DNA of 64,000 nt, taken from the NCBI GenBank assembly GCA_013398175.1, contig VZRZ01002679.1, forward strand, positions 10,744 to 74,743. The letters run 5' to 3'. The notes under the pieces are model-generated. The model had not been told where the DNA came from, searched no databases, and saw only the letters and a list, made by a program, of their open reading frames with translations. The stretch is from Climacteris rufus (taxonomy: Eukaryota; Chordata; Aves; Passeriformes; Climacteridae). The stretch's first letter is position 1; every line of letters begins with the position of its first letter. The position numbers were made by a program, and so were the translations under genes. This document shows positions 50,568 to 60,790 of this stretch, piece by piece.

Positions 50568-53500
50568 TAATCCAAGGGTGCCTCTATGATATTAGAGACT
50601 GAGTGATTACAAAAGATTAAATTAGGAATTTTTGCTTGGTTATCGCTTGGTCTGTCCATGGACAAACACAGAACAATCATTACAGGCAGGAGATTAATTG
50701 CAGAACTTATTGCAGGTTTTTATACTTGTCTTGTTTTCTGACCAAACCTGTATTTAGGTAGAGAGTAGGTGGTGCAGCTACAGTTTGGTTTGAGATGGAT
50801 TTTGCAGCCCTGAAATCAGGAGTGCCTTTAGTGAGAGGGACACTCCCTTGAGTGAGGGTCACTTTGGGATACAAAGGCATTTGAGCATTGAGGTTCTGCA
50901 GATTTAGTTGCTGTTCCTTGTTCTGTTCCTGAGTGTGGGAGGGCTGTTGATGTGCTCTGGAGCACTGCAAGCGCTTGATGTCCTGTTTTCAATGTTTTAG
51001 CTTTCAAAACTCATTGAACAAGTTCTTAGAATCTCTAATTATCTTGTCCTTTTCTCCCTTCTTTTCCTTTGTAGGGTGAGGGAGAGGCCAGCAGTATGAG
51101 TGGAGATTAGAGACAGTGGGCTGGCTTTCTTTGAAGCAGAAGAGTTACCCTGTTGCTGTCAGTGATGCAAAGCCATAAAGTCACAGTGTAGTTGCTTAAT
51201 AGGCCTGACACACACCTACTAAAGCAAAACCTTATTTTCAAGTCTAGTTTCTTTCTGCTGTGACAACTGTGTTCTGTTGGTGTGTTGAAGGAACCCAAAC
51301 CCCTTTGTTTCCAAGTTTAATCAATGACATTCAATTTGTTGGGGTTTTTCCCCCACCCTTATTGGCACACTTGCCAGAATCAATTTTGTAGTGCTAAGTC
51401 ATGGGGGCAATCTCAGCACTGGAGACCCAGAGCTGTGATACACCATAAATTGTAATATATAAAAGAATCTAGAGAATGCAAGTACAAGTGTGAATTCCTG
51501 TTTCTCATTTTAAATACCTAATTAACCTATAGTCCTCTCTTTTTCTTCTTTTTCTTCATCTACTTCTCCAGGCAAGAGAATCCAGTTGGAGAGCATCTAC
51601 AAGTGTTGTATTGATGATAAATATTTGGCTTCTGATTCAGCTTCTAAAATTATTGTTGTTAACCTTCAATGCTGAACAGTCATACCACAGCTATGGAACT
51701 TTTATTTTATTGTTGCTTTCTGATTTTTGGAGCCTTTCAATTAATTATCTTCATGAATTTAAGAGAGTGCCAGAGAGAATATTCTTTACACAAAGCTTCC
51801 CAATGTCCCTTCCCTTAAAATGATGGAAACACTGACAGGTTTTAGAGGGACAGGTCACTCTGTGGTGGTAGCAGTGCTTGCCTTAACTTGGCCCAGTGAA
51901 TGTCTATATTAGATTTTATACCGCTATGTTTTCCAGCTGAATTGCTCAACAAATTTTGAACAGAGAAATTGTATATTTTAAAGTAAAATCATTATATAGA
52001 ACTTAGTGACTTACACTGGGGACTGCTTGGTCCCACATGGGAGATTCTGTAAGACTAAGCTGCCACATTTCACAAAATTATTTTCAACCTTTTGTAGTGT
52101 ACAGGATTAATTTCCTCTAGAATTTGCATTTTTAAATCTTTGTTTTAACCAGAAATACTTCCTGAAAATACTGTAAAGCCTTCCAAATGGGTTTAAAGCT
52201 ACTTTGGTTTTGTAATTCCCCAGAGTTTTTTTCAGAATCTGTATTAGGAGTGATGATTTTCAAGAATTAATGTAGGTTGTATTGAGTTTCTGTGATAAAA
52301 AAGCCCCCTCTCAGAAGACGCATTTTGGCACAAAGGTAACCTCAGTTTGAGAAACAATCCTGCTTTAGATTGTGGAGAAGCAGAACATACAGTCAATTGC
52401 TGTGCTACTTATCTCCTTGCAAAAAGTAAATATCATGAAGTCTTACACTGTCATCACACTGAAATACAGCTGGAGCAGGGAGGCACATGTTCACAATTTA
52501 ACTAAATTTAAAAAAAGGCTGAATTACTCTAAAGAACCCTTTTATGAGTTGTTCTTCTCTGTGTCTAAATATTTATGGATGAACTGGTAGTCTGCAGTTC
52601 TCTTATAGTGAGTGATCAGAAACAGCTCCTTCAGGGACCTGATGTGCCACCCTGTCAGACAAAGGCTACAGCAGCAGTGCACAAAGCACTGTTCTCATTA
52701 GCTGTGCTGAGCAGTTTTATTGTATGCCACAGTTTTTGTTTATCCTGAGTGAATAAGAGATATGCATTCAGTTTGTCCAATTGGATGATTAATTCTTTCT
52801 TGATATGCAAATATTTGTGTTTGGTACTTTAAAGCATCATTTTTAGAAGAGCCATAAGGACTAGATCTGTAGTTTGATGTGATATTTTTATACAATTATT
52901 TTAATAGCTCAAGAAAAACAGAAGTTAATGCTTCCATTTGTGTATTTTCAAGCCCCTCACTAATTAAAAACAGCTAATTACTTTTTCCATTACAGTAATG
53001 TGATATTTTTGAATCATTTAACACAATTATGACTATGTGAATCAAGACCAGAGAGGTTAAAGATTAGCTTCACATGGTTGCTAGGGCTTCTATTGCATTT
53101 AAAATTTCTGTTGGTTTGGGAATTTTGTTTCATGTTAAGGGGGTAAACAGTAAAACCAGTATGTTTAACACTGTGAATTTTCTTAGTTCTGTCATTTTAG
53201 ACCTTGCCAAGTTCTTACTCAGCTTGGAGCAATCATTTTTGAGAATCAGTCACTCCTTTGGATGAGTAGACACCAACACCCACCACTGAAACTATGAAAT
53301 TGGGGTCATGGTCCTTGCTTTTTTCCTGGTTGCAGCTGGGCTGGCTGACAGTGCTGGAGGTTCACTGCTGTTAATTATTTTAGTCAGGGGAAGACAGCCT
53401 CATTTCTTCCCCAAATGCTCTGCAGGGATGTGTTCCTCACGAGGAATATAACAAAGGCTGATATTTCACAGCCTGTAATGCAGTACAGGGGAGGAGATGA

Positions 53501-53904
53501 CACCTCACCTTTCTCCAGGGGAAGAGGACAGCATTTGAATGGCCTCCTTCCTTTGAAGGGTGGCAAGATTCTGGAAGGAGAAGGACTCCCAGGCCAGGAA
53601 CACAGATAGGACTGTCTGACTGTGTCCATCCTGGCATGTGGGAGAGTGCCACAGCATTAGATCTGTTTTGAGTGGGTTATTTTGGTCTACCACTGCTCTG
53701 GGCCCTTGAATTGAATTTGGATCAGCAGCAGATGAAGCACGCTTGGTTTAAGTTCCTCCAAAAGATGCCCAGTTCATGCGTTCCGAGACTTCTCTCTCGG
53801 GTGATCTGAGTGTGGTGAGTGGGGTGCTGAGGGGATTCCCCTCAAACCACAATCCTGTATGGACTGAAATGGTCATATAGGTGCACTATATTCATAAATA
53901 CAGT

Positions 53905-54008
53905 GTGCATATATGTATATATATACACAGATAGATAGACACATATATATATGTGTACGTATGTATATACGGGTACATATGTGTGTGTGTGTGTGTGTGC
54001 GTGTGTAT
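53905..54008. repeat. Compound (AT/GATA/GT)n microsatellite
   Basis: A run of purine-pyrimidine alternation: AT-rich units, GATA units (atagatagac), further AT/GT units, then a (GT)n stretch at 53980-54007 with one GC interruption. On the minus strand it yields a low-complexity His/Thr/Tyr frame that is not a gene. Long alternating purine-pyrimidine tracts can adopt Z-DNA. Confidence 0.92.
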
Positions 54009-55358
54009 CTCCAGACAAGGGAGAACTTTTTAAACTCTCATTTGCTAGCAAAAATTTTATGGCAGAAAGATTGCTTCTGAACTGCTTCCAATGCTTCTTT
54101 TAAAGTTTTCTGCATCTGAGTCGTTGTGCTTTTAGCTGAGCTGAATGGAAGCAAGTTAAGTATCCTAGTGGGAAACACAGTGCAGAGCCGCAGCCTTGAA
54201 CAGCAAGCAGGGCAAAACCTGTGTCAAGTAAGATCACAGGAGTGACAGCTTTATTCCTGGCAGGTCTGTACAATAGACCTCAAACACTGGACAAAAGAGA
54301 GATAGGGAGAGACAAGTGTATCAGTTGTAGATTCAGCAACAGTCAACAGCTTCGAGGGTGTGCTCTATGCTTAATCACAGTTTAAACTCCCTTGACTGAA
54401 GCCTAGCAAAGACATGGGTGGTGTCTAATGACTGCTGATTTCTGAAGAGTTACCCTTTGCTGTTACCCATTATGTGTTTTTGTAGACACGGAGTGTGTAA
54501 ACTGAAAGGCAGTGCTTCTTCCTCTTTTCCTGCCTTTCTGTGAGCCCAGTAATATAGGAATTACATCAACCTGCATTCCTCTGAGAAAGGCTGGAAAAGG
54601 GACTTACTGTCTTCTGGCCCACAGCTAATTAGTGAGACCAGTCAGGGCTAATTAGCCCTAAGTGTGGTACTCTTACTACTAACTTACAACTCACTTGACA
54701 TGAGGATAATATGTCAGTATTGTAGCACCAAGCAGCCAGGCAGTTGCAATAAGAGTGTTTCTGTGTGACTTTGGGTGTGTCACTGCCCAGGGTCACAACA
54801 GCTGCCTGATGCTCTGGTGCCTTGTCTACAAACTGTGCACATTTCACTCAACATGGTACAAACGAAGATTAATTAAAAGGGAAATGTAGTAGATGTTAAT
54901 GGCTCTAGAAGAAGAAATAGAGTCAACCCGTATATAAATTGACCTTCCTAAAAATGAATTGACATGTTTTGTGTTTTTTCTGCCCTTGGCTGGCACACTG
55001 CTTTAGAACTCCATGAAGTGAAAGCTTGTCTGTGACAGAGTGACATTCTGTCCTGGCTGAGGGACAGGACCGGAGATGCAGAAATCCTAGCCCTTCTTGG
55101 CCACAGACTCGTGCCTGGCTTTACTTTCTGTCGGAATCCATTCCATGGTGGTCAATAGCAATGGATCTCACTTAATCACAGCAGCCTTAAAAGTTGGCTC
55201 CCTGACCTAAACTACCCATCTGGGCCCTCTTTACACTCGACAGGGAGAGATTGGTGCACACAGAGAGTGATGAATCATACTTGAAGACAGAATTGTTTTG
55301 GACTGTGGAGGTCTCTGCAACCACCTTAGACCAGACAAGTTTTAAATCATTGCAGTTT

Positions 55359-55395
55359 GGAGAGATGAATGTTTCTGTGGAGAGATGAATGTTTC
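55359..55395. repeat. 20-bp period tandem duplication
   Basis: GGAGAGATGAATGTTTC occurs at 55359-55375 and again at 55379-55395, separated by TGT. A local slippage duplication. Confidence 0.85.
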
Positions 55396-57599
55396 ATGGT
55401 CTTTCTGTGGACTCCAAAGTGGCTTGGAGCAGCTACCTGCACTCTTCTCTGTTTTGGCAAGTTTCTATACCTGTGAAGATGAGGTTCTTTTTATCATATA
55501 AATTTACTGAGGAAAAATTAAAAGATAAATACAAATTGTTAAGTTAGGCTTGTTTTGGTTTATAAACAAATAGTAAATCAGAAAACATGGGAGATAGCCA
55601 GCCTGGCTGGTGTCCTGGTTGTTGTTGAAGTGCTATAATGTATGTGAGAGCACAAGGCAGTGAGAAAACACAGCTGGTGAAGGCTAAGAAAGACAAGGAC
55701 TCATAACAGACCCTGCCAGGTGCCTTTCGTACACAGCACGTCTGAGATAGTCATGACACCTCAGAATGTCCACCCAAGCTTTTTTTTTCCTTTTTTTTTT
55801 GCTCAGTTCTGTATCAGTTTTCAGCACCAGGCTAAGTTCCCCCGAGCTTGCATTTGAAACTGTAATAATTTCACCCACATACCCCTTTTTGAATGCAAAA
55901 TGGATCAAAGTCTCTGTAGAGCTTAGCACTAGAACAGCAGCTCTGCTGGGAAATCTGCAGAGGATTCAAAAGATGTTTTTCAGCTTAGTGGTTAACTGTT
56001 GCTCACTTTGGGATCATTTCTCACAAATTCACCCTTATTAAATAAAGCCTCGTTCTTGCTGCTGGCTTTTCCAACTGCTCCTCAAGTCAGTCATTCTATT
56101 ATAAAGCACAAATGTTACCCAACTGTCAGCTCTGAAAATAATGGCTTAATTTGAAAGGATACACCACGATGAAACTGTTCCTTAACCTGCTTAGTGATGG
56201 TTGTATTCCATAGAGCACTGAATGTAAGGGACCTTCATTGATTTTTAAAGAGCTTGGTCCTGTTTCTCATTCTTGTCCAATTGGTGATATGCAGCACTGG
56301 CCCGGCTCAGAAGAGAATAATTAAAGTTTTTAAATTATATTTTTAGACAAAATGAGATAATTTAATTAAATTAATGTCTCAATCATACTCATTTGATGGA
56401 AGATGCCAAAATACAGATGCCCAGAATCTTGCTGGCCCTAACTGGAAGAGAAGGAGCACCTCTATCAAAGCATGTATTAGACTTTAGCGCACAGAGAAAA
56501 GGCCGTGCTGAAATACTTCTGCATGGATAGATAAGACATAAATACTCCAAGTTTTTTTTTCTGCAAATCCGCAGTTGTATTTTACATCAAACTTGTAGTC
56601 AGTAAAAATTGGAATAGGAATGGTGGGGAGGGAAAGAAATATTTTTCCTTAGCAGCAATGGGGAAGTAGGGTAAAATAGACTGATTTGATCTTGGAATTG
56701 CTGTCCTGTCAGGGGCGTGTTGGAAATCCAAAGGGCTTTTTTAATGGAATCGGAAATCTCAATTTTGCAGTGGAGAAAATGAGAGCATGAATCCAATTGG
56801 ACCATAAGGCACCACTCGGAGAAAACTGAGAAAACGGGGACTTTAAAAACTCTTGTGGATTTCTTCATAATATTTCCCGAGTGAGATAGGAAATAAAGTA
56901 GATAGATTACTGGCTTACAGGCTGATAATAAAACAGCCAAAGCAGATGGTAAGGATGATAAAGAAAAAGAGAAGGTTTATGCATAGCTCATTAACCACGA
57001 TTTGTAATTCATTTGCAGATTTTTATGAGAAACACTGCAACAAATAAAAGTCCAAGTTAAAAAATTAGACAGAATTTAAGGAGGCTAAAATCAGCCCAAT
57101 TAAGACAATATATAATGCACTGTTTACTCAGAAACTTAATTTTTACAGTAAAAGTAAATGTTTATAATTTTCTTGCAAGCCTCAAAGGTAAAAAAAAATT
57201 TAGTTGCTTGCTCTTTGATACATAAAATAAAACCTAGTGGTTCTTTAGAAAGTTTTCATGACTAAAGTAAATGTATGAACTTGAGGGAAAGTAATTTTAT
57301 TTTACAGAATTTCTAAGGAGATTTATTTCCTGCATTCTCATTCATTCTTACACCAGTGTAATTCTTACCACTCACAAACACTTGAGTCTGTGTCCCCAAG
57401 GGTCTGCTTGGGACTGTTTGTGACATAGAGAGGAAGGGATGCTGAAGCAGGTCCTTCTGGGGTTCTTCTGGACTGGGAAAAATGGTATTTTATATTTCTT
57501 GTGAGTCAATAGTTGATAGGGGTTGGTGCTTTGCTTCAGGCATTGCTTCTGCAGGAATTCTGCATTTGCGCTGTCCAGAGCCTGAAGAAGCTGGCTGGA

Positions 57600-57886
57600 A
57601 AAATGGGGAGAGACAATTTCCAAGGGCCTGGAGTGCCAGGACAAGAGGCAATGGCTTCTCAGTGCCAGAGGGCAGGGTCAGACGGGATATTGGGAAGGAA
57701 TTTTTCCCTGTAAGGGTGCCCAGAGAAGCTGTGGCTGCCCCTGGATCCCTGGCAGTGTCCCAGGCCAGGCTGGATGGGGCTTGGAGCAACCTGGGATAGT
57801 GGAAGGTGTCCCTCCCCTATGGCAAGGGGAGGAATGAGATGAGCTTTAAGGTCCTTTCCAACCCAAACCATTCCATAATTCTGTGA
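57600..57886 (+). mobile_element. CR1 LINE 3' end with internal deletion
   Basis: Recognisable CR1 blocks run from about 57600 (aggacaag-aggcaatggcttc) through 'tttttccctgtaagggtg', 'agaagctgtggctgcccctg', 'tggatggggcttggagcaac', the 'gagctttaaggtcctttcca' block and a ccataattctgtga tail. Between 'gtaagggtg' and 'cccagagaagctgtg' the usual 'gggaggccctggcacagg' segment is missing, an internal deletion of about 20 bp relative to the copies at 18.9 and 47.7 kb. No intact ORF. Confidence 0.92.
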
Positions 57887-58539
57887 ATTTACAGAGATGT
57901 ACAAAATAGCATAAAAAGCTAGGACTCTTCCCCAAGGAAAGGAGTTTAATTGTGTATTATGTTTGCTCAGCATAAATTTGTCCAAAATTCCCTTTCTATA
58001 GCAAAAATTCTCATTTCTTTGCCAGAAGATGCTGTCCAGGCCTCCCTGTTGCAATGAATATGTGTCCTGTTGCACAATATATTTTTTGCCTGGATTTTTT
58101 AGCAGTTGCATCACTTAAGAGTTACTTCCCAGAAGTTACTGCAGCCTCTGTTATCCTCGGGTGTGCATCTAAAGGCCAAGTCAAACACTGTGGGGTTTTC
58201 CTGCAGCTGGGGGATTTACATGCAGCTCACTGTAAAGCTGTGCCTCGGCAGCTCACCTGCCACAGAGAGAAGCCTCAAGGAAGTGAACTGTCCTGTGCTC
58301 AGGCTGGAAGCTTTCCAGAGGCTGGACATTAATAACCAAAGTGAGAGGTGAAGGGTGCTGGTAGGAGCTCATCACAAGCCCCAGCTGCCCTTTCGAAAGA
58401 TTGAGGTAACTGGGGATGTGCGATGTTGGTTTGGAGTGCAGGGCCCAGCTCTCATTGGGGTCACCCCTCCTGGGGTGCTCTGCCTCCCACCCAGACCTGC
58501 ACCAGCTCCACAGTGACCCTGCTGTGTCTGCTGCTGCAA
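57887..58539. other. Spacer between CR1 and LTR-like segment
   Basis: Frames of 81-97 codons cross the interval without domains. GC content rises towards 58500. Nothing is recognised, but part of 58360-58539 might belong to the adjacent LTR-like element. Confidence 0.4.
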
Positions 58540-58559
58540 GGCCCAAAATTCTCTAGATG

Positions 58560-59204
58560 AGGCTTTTAGAAGGGCTGATGGTTGTTCCTGTTGGATGCAC
58601 CGGAGAAATACTGGCCATAGGTTCTCAAGAGGTCAAAACAACAAAAAGAACTTTACTGGCAACTTCAGAAAAAACAGAGAACTTTGGCAAAAGGTTCAGT
58701 GCAACATGCAATCAACATAAAAGACTTCTTAAAGCATTAACTTGGCCCATTCATTTTAGCAAACTATAACCCGTTCGATTTTAAGTTACTCAAAAAACTC
58801 CAAGAAGAGGGAATTAGAAGAAGAAAGAGAGAAAGACAGAAAAGACATAGAAAAGGACACATATAGGTACCAGCTCCGGGTTTCCAGCAGTGTTCAGCTG
58901 AAATTGGAATAAAAATTCCAAGAGGAGGTAGGAGCAATGTCTGATTGCCTCATGTTTGGCCTTAAATACCCCTTGGCCTTCCTGGGCCCTTCCCCCAGGT
59001 GGCACTTGTGGTCATTTGGTCACTCAGGGACTGCAGGGGCAGAGGGTGGAGCATTCCCTGTGGTGTGTCAGGGATTGGCAGCTGTGCTGGGCTGGGATAC
59101 AGGCCCTGGGGTGGGGGTTACAGGGCAGGGCACCGGCCTGCCCCAGCTCCCACACACATGCACCCCAAAATGCCTCCAGACACCAACCTTGCCAGTCTCT
59201 CACA
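58560..59204 (-). mobile_element. Probable ERV LTR, minus strand
   Basis: Read on the minus strand, TATTTAAG (58968-58961) is a TATA box. About 305 bp later comes AGTAAAGTTCTTTTTG (from 58657), an LTR-type R/U5 poly(A) context. A possible 5' terminus TGTGAGAGACTGGC is at 59204. The other end is uncertain; about 58560 is a guess. No target duplication was found. The sequence following the TATA (TTTTTATTCCAATTTCAGC) and the U5 block resemble a songbird LTR I recall. A CR1 follows on its right. No viral genes are present. Confidence 0.58.
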
Positions 59205-59245
59205 GCCTCCCAACCTGGTCTTGAGTTCATCCTCAAACCTGTGTC

Positions 59246-59519
59246 ACACAGAATCAGGGTCATCATGGTCAGAAGGGACCTTTAAGATGGTCAAATCCAA
59301 CCATTGCCCCAGCAGCACCATTATCACTCCTAAACCATGTCCCACGGGCCACATCCAGATGCTGCTTAAACACTTCCAGAGATGGTGACTCCACCACCTC
59401 CCTGGGCAACTTATTCCAATAACTGGCCATTCTCTCAGGGAAAAATTGTTTCTAATATCTGCCCTGAATCTCTCCTGGCATGACTTCAGGCCATTTCCTC
59501 TCATCCTTTCATCTGAGAC
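59246..59519 (-). mobile_element. CR1 LINE 3' end, minus strand, diverged
   Basis: The plus strand reads as the reverse complement of a CR1: 'cagaatcagggtcatcat', 'caaatccaaccattgcccca', 'aacacttccagagatggtga', 'ccaccacctccctgggcaac', 'gaaaaattgtttctaatatc' and 'tcatcctttcatctgagac'. It lacks the simple ATTCTATGA-type tail and seems older than the plus-strand copy at 57.6 kb, which is nearby but in the opposite orientation. Confidence 0.88.
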
Positions 59520-59762
59520 AGAAGAGACTCACACCAGTGCGATGAATAAAAGCAAGACCTGATGTGATACTGCTGATTTCTGAACGCAGCACTGACTATT
59601 TGTTTTTGTCACCCAAAATTCAGTGTGTGTGAGCTCAGTTTGTGCAGGACCAAACCCTTATTTTGCTCAGAGCTTTGCAAAAACCTTTGCTCCTTAAATT
59701 GCCCCATAGAATTGTACCTGATATATCTGCTAGGGAGTAGGACTCCTCCTGCTCTATTCAAA

Positions 59763-59800
59763 TGGATCTCAATTTGAAAGTTTTGGATCTCAATTTAAAG
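59763..59800. repeat. Imperfect tandem duplication of about 21 bp
   Basis: TGGATCTCAATTTGAAAG is followed three bases later by TGGATCTCAATTTAAAG. One base difference; a local duplication. Confidence 0.8.
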
Positions 59801-60112
59801 GCAGAATTCTACTTTTGTTCTTTTCTGATTAATATTGCACTTGGAGCTCCCTCCATGCAAATGTGTAAAAATACTAAAATCTTTATGGTGGTGCCAAAAA
59901 AAGTGAAGAGCTTATGATCAGCTATCCAGTTTAGTCTTAATTTAAAAGAAAACGCTGGGACAGAATGTGCAACAATATGCACGTTCTGAGGAGGAGGATT
60001 ATTTTATATGTCCTTAAGGAACAGGAAGGTGATGGGTGTACTTCTGACTTACATTTCCAGTGTCTCTAATTTCTCCTAGAGTCCAAAGTAAGGAGCTACA
60101 AAGATTAATTTG

Positions 60113-60145
60113 AATCTTGATTGAACCTTGATTGATACTTGATTG
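60113..60145. repeat. Three 11-bp tandem units
   Basis: AATCTTGATTG, AACCTTGATTG and ATACTTGATTG lie in direct succession. The 11-bp period matches one turn of the helix, which places the CTTGATTG core on the same face three times. TTGAT-type cores could bind a TALE homeodomain factor; this is inference. Confidence 0.85.
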
Positions 60146-60469
60146 AAATGGGGAAAAAGAAGACATTCTGGTTAAATAGGAATGTATAGGAATTAGTGTC
60201 CAAACTGGTTGGTTTGAAGCTCTCAAACTCATTAGCAGTGTCACAAAAGTATTGTAAAAATTATGCAGAACACTGGGAGTAAGAACCAAAATCTTCAACA
60301 CCCCCCCACCCCCCAAAAGCCAGTAAATTTTGTAGATTGAGTTAAACAGACAAATTATTTAGTACTTTTTCAAGGAACATCACAGGAGCATGTAATGGGG
60401 CAGTGCAGAGGATGGTATCTTTCAGCTGTCCTTTAATAAACCTTTTTACATTTACCATCAGAAATATAG

Positions 60470-60790
60470 CTTATTTAGTGCCATAACTATTTACTGTTTC
60501 CATTTTTAGCTGCTTTTATTGTTTCTTGAAAGCAGATCAGTGTAAAATACTGCAGTATTTTGCATGAGATGCTTACTGATATAAAAAAATCAAACATTGA
60601 TATAATCCTTGGTAAGATCAGTGACGACTGATAATTCCCTCTAATGTTCTCTTAATTTTGCAGGAGAGAAAATATAATTTGCTCCTAATGAAACCTGACA
60701 ACAGTCTGCGAAATAGTTGTTTAATCAAGATGACACAAAATCACATTCACAACTACCTTGATTAGAAGAGGTATCATTGTTCTCCAGTAA
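60470..60790. other. AT-rich block resembling conserved non-coding DNA, with palindrome
   Basis: A stretch without frames or simple repeats, dense in TAAT/ATTA and ATGCA-like motifs. It contains an 18-bp perfect palindrome (AAAATACTGCAGTATTTT) at 60544-60561. Conservation is assumed only from style; alignment to other vertebrates would test it. Confidence 0.25.
60544..60561. other. 18-bp perfect palindrome
   Basis: AAAATACTGCAGTATTTT is exactly self-complementary with no spacer and is centred on CTGCAG. It lies within the conserved-looking block; no function is known to me. Confidence 0.9.

Larger units (their letters stand above)
47886..57599. other. AT-rich stretch with microsatellites, no gene recognised
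   Basis: Several frames of 87-135 codons occur (48547-48954, 50242-50562, 50707-50970 minus; 50032-50379 plus). They show no domain I can name. The run of minus-strand frames between 48.3 and 51.0 kb might be decayed retroviral coding DNA, but no gag, pol or env motif was found. The rest is AT-rich. Confidence 0.45.

Noticed and set aside
48312..50970. Run of minus-strand frames that might be decayed retroviral gag/pol/env
   Set aside because: No zinc knuckle, protease, reverse transcriptase or integrase motif was found, and no LTR flanks the interval. A translated search against ERV proteins would decide.
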